Assembly (NCBI RefSeq): GCF_000058485.1
Contig: NC_008278.1
Coordinates: 1,110,962 to 1,174,961 of the forward strand
From: Frankia alni ACN14a
Lineage (GTDB): Bacteria; Actinomycetota; Actinomycetes; Frankiales; Frankiaceae
Length of the DNA stretch: 64,000 bases
Reading direction: 5' to 3'
The translations under genes and the position numbers were made by a program. The notes beneath the pieces are model-generated. The model worked only from the letters and a program-made list of their open reading frames with translations. It was not told where the DNA came from and did no database searches. This document shows positions 57,217 to 64,000 of this stretch, piece by piece (positions within the stretch are counted from its first letter, which is position 1; every line of letters starts with the position of its first letter).

Positions 57217-57591
57217 ATGGCAGTGAGCCTCGGCGCCAGCGCGCGTCGGCGGACCGCGAAGCTCCGTCGGCATGTCCGCGTGCGCAAGAAGGTGGCGGGC
57301 ACCCAGTCCCGTCCCCGGCTCGTCGTCACCCGGTCCTCGCGGCACATCTACGCCCAGGTCATCGACGACGTCGCCGGCCACACGCTGGCCTCGGCGTCCA
57401 CCCTGGACGTCACCCTGCGCGGTGGCGAGGGCGACAAGTCGTCCCAGGCCCGCAAGGTCGGCGAACTGGTCGCCCAGCGGGCGAAGGCGGCCGGGATCGA
57501 TGCGGTCGTGTTCGACCGCGGCGGCCGGACCTACGCCGGTCGGATCGCCGCGCTCGCGGATGCGGCGCGGGAAAGCGGGCTGGACTTCTGA
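57217..57591 (+). CDS. rplR: 50S ribosomal protein L18
   Basis: L18 binds 5S rRNA. The 124 residues contain [20 protein letters not shown] and [22 protein letters not shown], 10 bases after rplF. Confidence 0.98.
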   Translation: MAVSLGASARRRTAKLRRHVRVRKKVAGTQSRPRLVVTRSSRHIYAQVIDDVAGHTLASASTLDVTLRGGEGDKSSQARKVGELVAQRAKAAGIDAVVFDRGGRTYAGRIAALADAARESGLDF

Positions 57592-57644
57592 TGACCACCC
57601 AGCCCCAAGCCACCCAGTTCAGCCAGCACAGGGAGATGTTGTAG

Positions 57645-58252
<608 letters not shown>

Positions 58253-58253
<1 letters not shown>

Positions 58254-58438
58254 TGGCCAAGCTGCGCATCACGCAGATCCGTTCGGGGATCGGCGGTACC
58301 CACAACCAGCGGGCCACGCTGCGGACCCTCGGCCTGCGGAAGATCAACGCCACGACCGTCCGTGACGACCGTCCCGAGGTTCGCGGGATGATCAGGACTG
58401 TGACCCATCTTGTCCGGGTCGAGGAGGTGGACTCCTAG
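58253..58438 (+). CDS. rpmD: 50S ribosomal protein L30
   Basis: A 61-residue L30: [20 protein letters not shown] and [22 protein letters not shown] in TGATG overlap with rpsE; two bases before rplO. Confidence 0.97.
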
Positions 58439-58440
58439 CC

Positions 58441-58971
58441 ATGGCCGAACTGACCAAGACCGACAAGGGCGAGACCGCCAGCGGTGCGTCCGCCCAGGGC
58501 GACGCCGGCTCGGCGCAGACCGAGCGTGGCCGTGGCCTGAAGGTGCATCACCTGCGTCCGGCGCCCGGCGCCCACCGCAGCCGGATCCGCGTCGGTCGCG
58601 GTGAGGGCTCCAAGGGCAAGACGGCCGGTCGTGGCACCAAGGGCTCCAAGGCCCGCAAGCAGGTGCCCGCCCGGTTCGAGGGTGGCCAGATGCCCCTGCA
58701 CATGCGGCTGCCCAAGCTCAAGGGCTTCAGCAACCCGGCCCGGGTGGAGTACCAGGTGGTGAACCTGTCCACGCTGGCCGAGCTGTTCCCCGAGGGCGGC
58801 GAGGTGGCCAAGGCCGACCTCGTGGCCAAGGGGGCAGTGCGCGCCAAGCTGCCGGTGAAGGTGCTGGGCAACGGTGACATCGACGTCGCGCTGCACGTCA
58901 GCGCCGACGCGTTCTCGGCCTCCGCGCGAGAGAAGATCGCGGCTGCCGGCGGGAGCGTCACCCAGAGTTGA
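58441..58971 (+). CDS. rplO: 50S ribosomal protein L15
   Basis: L15 bridges domains of 23S rRNA. The fold begins [20 protein letters not shown] at about residue 34, after an added Ala/Gly/Glu-rich stretch. [20 protein letters not shown] follows. Total 176 residues. A strong terminator follows. Confidence 0.97.
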   Translation: MAELTKTDKGETASGASAQGDAGSAQTERGRGLKVHHLRPAPGAHRSRIRVGRGEGSKGKTAGRGTKGSKARKQVPARFEGGQMPLHMRLPKLKGFSNPARVEYQVVNLSTLAELFPEGGEVAKADLVAKGAVRAKLPVKVLGNGDIDVALHVSADAFSASAREKIAAAGGSVTQS

Positions 58972-58977
58972 GACCCC

Positions 58978-59011
58978 GGGCGAGGGGCGGCCCCACGGCC
59001 GCCCCTCGCCC
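58978..59011 (+). terminator. Terminator after rplO
   Basis: A 15-bp perfect stem (58978-58992 with 58997-59011) on a 4-base loop is followed by TGCTTGTCC. It starts 6 bases after the rplO stop, ending the ribosomal part of the spc set. Confidence 0.9.
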
Positions 59012-59126
59012 TGCTTGTCCGGGCAGCCCCCGCAACACCCCGGCGCGCACCGGCATCAGACAGGTTCTTCCCGGCCACCGCTGCTTACTGGGCGTGATGT
59101 CCGGACGAGTGGACCGGGTGTCCTGT

Positions 59127-59132
59127 TACAGT
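59127..59132 (+). promoter_or_regulatory. -10 candidate for secY
   Basis: TACAGT lies about 95 bases before secY, in TGTTACAGTCGCC, downstream of the rplO terminator. No clear -35 is found at the right distance. Confidence 0.4.
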
Positions 59133-59226
59133 CGCCTAACCAACGTCGACCGCCGGCCGACGTAGGCGCTCCGCACAGGGCAGGACGTCCACTCCCCGTC
59201 GGTCCGCAATCCCAGCAGGAGGAGCC

Positions 59227-60518
<1,292 letters not shown>

Positions 60519-60519
<1 letters not shown>

Positions 60520-61172
60520 TGCGCCTCGTACTGGTGGGACCGCCCGGTGCCGGAAAGGGTACGCAGGCCGCGTTCATTGCCCAGGCGCGGTCCATCCCCA
60601 AGATCTCGACTGGGGACATCTTCCGAGCGAACGTGCGACAGGGAACCGAACTGGGCGTCAAGGCCAAGACCTTCATGGATGCCGGTGACCTCGTGCCCGA
60701 CGAGATCACCATCGGGATGGTTCGCAACCGGCTCGCCGAGGACGACGCGGTCAAGGGCTTCCTGCTCGACGGGTTCCCCCGCAACGTTCCCCAGGCCGAG
60801 GTGCTCGGGCAGATGCTCGACGGGATGGGAACCCGCCTGGACGTGGTCCTGGAGCTCGTCGTCGACGACGACGAGGTGGTGCGGCGGCTCTCCGGCCGGC
60901 GGACGTGCCGCGCCTGCGGCCACATCTGGCATCTCGACTTCGACCCGCCGTCCGTCGAGGGCCTGTGCGACCGGTGTGGTGGCGACCTGTTCCAGCGCGA
61001 CGACGACCAGGCCGCGACCGTACGCCACCGGCTCGAGGTGTACGCGGACCAGACGTCGCCGCTGGTGGCGTACTACGCCGAGAAGGGCATCCTGATCGGC
61101 ATCGACGCCACCGGCCCGGTGGACAACGTCACCGATCGGGCGCTCGACGCGCTGCGGCACTACGGGGACTGA
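60519..61172 (+). CDS. adk: Adenylate kinase
   Basis: Adk balances AMP, ADP and ATP. The P-loop GPPGAGKGT is at 7-15, with [14 protein letters not shown]. The lid is the zinc-type form with C130, C133, C150 and C153. Length 217. GTG start. Confidence 0.97.
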
Positions 61173-61336
61173 GACGTCCGCCGCCCAGCGGGTCCCGCCC
61201 TCGCGGTGGGTGGCGGCCGACGGCGGTCCTCGGGGTGGGCGCCGGTGGCTCGGATGATCGTCCGTACTGCCGGCACCGGGTCGACGGTTAGCATCGGGTA
61301 TCGGACCAGGACACGGACACAGACCGAGGCGAGAGC

Positions 61337-62182
61337 GTGGCGCGACGAGAGCACGTCCAGATCAAGACCGCGGCGGAGATCGCCAAGATGCGGGTGGCCG
61401 GCCTGCTCGTCGCCAAGACGCTCGCCCGGCTGCGTGAGGCGGTCGCCCCCGGCGTGACGACCGCCGACCTCGACGCCCTCGCGGAGAAGACGATCCGCGA
61501 CGACGGCGGAATCCCCTCGTTCAAGGGCTATGCCCAGCCGCCGTACCCGGCGTCGATCTGCAGTTCGGTCAACAACGAGGTCGTCCACGCGATCCCGACC
61601 CGCCGACGGGTGCTGCGCGAGGGCGACATCATCTCGATCGACTGCGGCGCGATCGTGGACGGCTGGCACGGGGACGCTGCGATCACCGTCCCGGTCGGCG
61701 AGGTGTCCCGCGAGGCCCTCGACCTGATCGAGACCTGTGAGGGCTCGCTGTGGGCCGGCCTGGCCGCCGCCCAGCTCGGCGGCAAGCTCACCGACATCAG
61801 TGCCGCCGTGGAGCGCCACATCCGCCCGCACGGCTACGGCATCGTCGACCACTACGGTGGCCACGGCATCGGCACCGAGATGCACCAGCCCCCCCACGTG
61901 CTCAACTACGGCCGGCCCGGTCGCGGCATCCGGCTGGTCGAGGGACTGGCGCTGGCGATCGAGCCGATGATCACCACGGGCTCGCCGGACACGACCGTGC
62001 TGTCCGACGACTGGACCGTCGTGACCCAGGACGGCAGCCTCGCCGCGCACACCGAGCACTCGGTGGCGATCACCCCGCGGGGCCCCTGGGTGCTGACCGA
62101 GCCCGACGGTGGGGTTGCGCGGCTCGCCGCGCTCGGCGTCGCCTGCGGGCAGCCCGCCGACGCCCCGTCCGGCATCGGCTGA
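61337..62182 (+). CDS. map: Methionine aminopeptidase, type I
   Basis: It removes the N-terminal methionine of new proteins. The five metal ligands are D102, D113, H176, E209 and E240, with H84 in the active site. A 281-residue length fits type Ia with a C-terminal tail. GTG start, 164 bases after adk. Confidence 0.97.
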   Translation: MARREHVQIKTAAEIAKMRVAGLLVAKTLARLREAVAPGVTTADLDALAEKTIRDDGGIPSFKGYAQPPYPASICSSVNNEVVHAIPTRRRVLREGDIISIDCGAIVDGWHGDAAITVPVGEVSREALDLIETCEGSLWAGLAAAQLGGKLTDISAAVERHIRPHGYGIVDHYGGHGIGTEMHQPPHVLNYGRPGRGIRLVEGLALAIEPMITTGSPDTTVLSDDWTVVTQDGSLAAHTEHSVAITPRGPWVLTEPDGGVARLAALGVACGQPADAPSGIG

Positions 62183-62189
62183 GCCTGTG

Positions 62190-62219
62190 TTGGCCCTTGA
62201 CGGATGGGCCACGTACACT
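62190..62219 (+). promoter_or_regulatory. infA promoter
   Basis: TTGGCC (62190-62195) and TACACT (62214-62219) are 18 bases apart, just after map. The transcript would carry a leader of about 210 bases before infA. Confidence 0.6.
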
Positions 62220-62436
62220 CTTCAGTTGGCGGTCTCCTCACGCCGGTGTGCTCCACCGCGTCGATAGCAGTCCTGAAACGTGGCAGTTGCGGTCGGTGGC
62301 AGTGTGGTTGGCGGTCCGTGGTCCCCTTCGGGGTCGGCGGGCCCTGACCTGGGTCTTTCCGGACTAATGTCCGGTCAGCTCGACCGGGCGCGGCCGAACC
62401 GCCGATTCAGTCGTCGACGTCAGGACAGCGGAGGAC

Positions 62437-62658
62437 ATGCCGAAGAAGGACGGGGCCATCGAGATCGAGGGCCGTGTGGTGGAGCCGCTCCCGAACGCAA
62501 TGTTCCGGGTCGAGCTCCAGAACGGTCATCGCGTTCTCGCCCACATCAGCGGCAAGATGCGTCAGCACTACATCCGGATCCTGCCGGAGGACCGCGTCGT
62601 GGTCGAGCTCTCGCCCTACGACCTGTCTCGCGGCCGCATCGTCTACCGCTACAAGTAG
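62437..62658 (+). CDS. infA: Translation initiation factor IF-1
   Basis: IF-1 blocks the A site in initiation. The 73 residues ([20 protein letters not shown], then [20 protein letters not shown]) are the standard single OB fold. ATG with GGAGGA upstream. It leads the alpha operon. Confidence 0.98.
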   Translation: MPKKDGAIEIEGRVVEPLPNAMFRVELQNGHRVLAHISGKMRQHYIRILPEDRVVVELSPYDLSRGRIVYRYK

Positions 62659-62737
62659 TCGATCTCCTCCACCTCGCTCGTACCACCATCCCATCGCCAC
62701 GCGCGGCCCGCGGCTGCGCAGGAGGTCCGCAACAGCC

Positions 62738-62851
62738 GTGAAGGTCAAGCCCAGCGTCAAGAAGATCTGTGACAAGTGCAAGGTGATCCGCCGCCACGGG
62801 CGCGTCATGGTCATCTGCGACAACCTTCGTCACAAGCAGCGTCAGGGCTGA
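62738..62851 (+). CDS. rpmJ: 50S ribosomal protein L36
   Basis: This is the 37-residue zinc-binding L36 ([20 protein letters not shown]...) with ligands C11, C14, C27 and H32. GTG start with GGAGGT 10 bases upstream. It is 79 bases after infA. Confidence 0.97.
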   Translation: MKVKPSVKKICDKCKVIRRHGRVMVICDNLRHKQRQG

Positions 62852-63056
62852 AGCCACTGACGGGTGGGCCTCGCCCTGCCGGCGGCGCGCGCAGGCGCGC
62901 CGCGCGGCCCGGCTGAGGAACACCGCACCCAAGCGATGCCAGGCGTCCCCGCGCGGGACGTCTCACCCCCGGTCGGAGGCCGGGGCCCGGCCGGCACTGT
63001 GCCGGCCGGGGCGGCATCGCCCGAGACCTCCGGTTGCAGGAAGGAAACATCCGTAC

Positions 63057-63437
63057 ATGGCACGCCTCTCCGGCGTCGACCTCCCCCGCGAGAAGCGGGT
63101 CGAGATCGCCCTGACCTACATCTTCGGGATCGGCCGTACCCGCTCTCGGGAGACCCTCGCCGCCACCGGGGTCAATCCGGACACCCGTGTCCGCGACCTG
63201 AGCGAGGACGAGATCGTCCGGCTGCGCGAGTGGATCGACGCGAACTACCGGGTGGAGGGCGACCTCAACCGGGAGATCAAGCAGGACATCCGCCGCAAGA
63301 TGGAGATCGGCTGCTACCAGGGTCTCCGGCACCGCCGGAACCTGCCGGTCCACGGTCAGCGCACGCACACCAACGCCCGCACCCGCAAGGGCCCGCGCCG
63401 TGCCATCGCCGGTAAGAAGAAGGCCGGCAAGAAGTAG
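63057..63437 (+). CDS. rpsM: 30S ribosomal protein S13
   Basis: S13 forms an intersubunit bridge and contacts P-site tRNA. The 126 residues begin [20 protein letters not shown] and end with a Lys-rich tail. ATG with AGGAAGGAAA upstream. It lies 205 bases after rpmJ. Confidence 0.98.
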   Translation: MARLSGVDLPREKRVEIALTYIFGIGRTRSRETLAATGVNPDTRVRDLSEDEIVRLREWIDANYRVEGDLNREIKQDIRRKMEIGCYQGLRHRRNLPVHGQRTHTNARTRKGPRRAIAGKKKAGKK

Positions 63438-63518
63438 TCAGGGCGCCCGGCGGGCCGCTCGGCCCGGCCTCGGACGACCACTGATCGACGACCTCGCAGA
63501 CGGAGACCACACGCGAAG

Positions 63519-63923
63519 ATGCCTCCCAAGACTCGCGCCGCCGGCGCCAAGAAGGTCCGGCGCAAAGAAAAGAAGAACGTCGCCCACGGGCACGCTCACA
63601 TCAAGAGCACGTTCAACAACACGATCGTTTCGATCACCGATCCCACCGGGAACGTGATCTCCTGGGCCTCCGCCGGCCACGTCGGCTTCAAGGGCTCCCG
63701 GAAGTCCACCCCCTTCGCCGCGCAGATGGCCGCCGAGAACGCGGCCCGCAAGGCGCAGGAGCACGGGATGCGCAAGGTCGACGTGTTCGTGAAGGGCCCC
63801 GGCTCCGGCCGGGAGACCGCGATCCGCTCGCTGCAGGCCGCTGGCCTGGAGGTCGGGGCGATCCAGGACGTCACCCCGACCCCCCACAACGGTTGCCGCC
63901 CGCCCAAGCGGCGCAGGGTGTGA
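63519..63923 (+). CDS. rpsK: 30S ribosomal protein S11
   Basis: S11 shapes the platform of the small subunit. The 134 residues contain [20 protein letters not shown] and [21 protein letters not shown] start. rpsD and rpoA normally follow, but the last 77 bases of the window show no start that I can assign. Confidence 0.98.
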   Translation: MPPKTRAAGAKKVRRKEKKNVAHGHAHIKSTFNNTIVSITDPTGNVISWASAGHVGFKGSRKSTPFAAQMAAENAARKAQEHGMRKVDVFVKGPGSGRETAIRSLQAAGLEVGAIQDVTPTPHNGCRPPKRRRV

Positions 63924-64000
63924 CCGTGCGGCGTGACGACCGCGGCCGGGATGGCGTCCCGGCCGGAGTCGTGGCGTCGCGTTCGAGTTCGCGCCAGGAG

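Noticed and set aside
62197-62219. TTGACG-TACACT as the infA promoter
   Set aside because: The spacing is only 11 bases. The TTGGCC at 62190 with 18-base spacing is more plausible.

Overview
The window comes from a very GC-rich actinobacterium. GC is above 70 percent, many genes start with GTG or TTG (rpoB, rpoC and rpsL all use TTG), and many start and stop codons overlap by 1 to 4 bases. Gene order is actinobacterial: nuo genes, polyprenyl diphosphate synthase, rpmG, two MaoC-type dehydratases, tRNA-Trp, secE-nusG-rplKA, rplJL, rpoBC, then the str, S10, spc and alpha operons. The many low-complexity, tandem-repeat insertions in otherwise ordinary proteins make a Frankia-type genome my best guess. 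The genus is an inference; only 'high-GC actinobacterium' is well supported.

Layout. 1-10774: the 3' part of a complex I operon (end of nuoG, then nuoHIJKLMN), followed 7 bases later by a long-chain polyprenyl diphosphate synthase that probably makes the menaquinone side chain, the quinone complex I reduces. 11931-13931 (minus): an unrecognised membrane protein with a long Asp/Arg/Phe repeat region. 14689-17633 (minus): korB and korA, a 2-oxoacid:ferredoxin oxidoreductase. 18124-25015: a mixed housekeeping stretch (DUF2520 Rossmann protein, HtpX protease, YajQ, tRNA-Tyr, pyrE, a gamma-glutamylcyclotransferase-like protein, a DUF7144-type membrane protein, a GH25 lysozyme with LGFP repeats). 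25404-28964: tRNA-Thr, tRNA-Met, rpmG, a HadA/HadB-like pair, an aminotransferase and tRNA-Trp.

29013-41655 holds secE, nusG, rplK, rplA, rplJ, rplL, rpoB and rpoC, with long structured leaders before rplJ and rpoB. 41878-43393 is a small convergent pair (RluA-type pseudouridine synthase and Mug-type uracil-DNA glycosylase). 44182-48395 is the str operon (rpsL, rpsG, fusA, tuf). 48701-58971 is the fused S10 and spc gene set from rpsJ to rplO, 59227-62182 is secY-adk-map, and 62437-63923 is infA-rpmJ-rpsM-rpsK, where the window ends.

Almost everything is core machinery for respiration, transcription, translation and protein export. I saw no CRISPR array, insertion sequence, prophage, toxin-antitoxin pair or biosynthetic cluster. 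The unusual material is (i) the Asp/Arg/Phe repeat membrane protein, (ii) in-frame tandem repeats inside nuoM, rpsC, a pseudouridine synthase and a lysozyme, (iii) tandem repeats in non-coding DNA before tRNA-Trp and rpsL, and (iv) a roughly 590-base rpoB leader with strong hairpins upstream of it.
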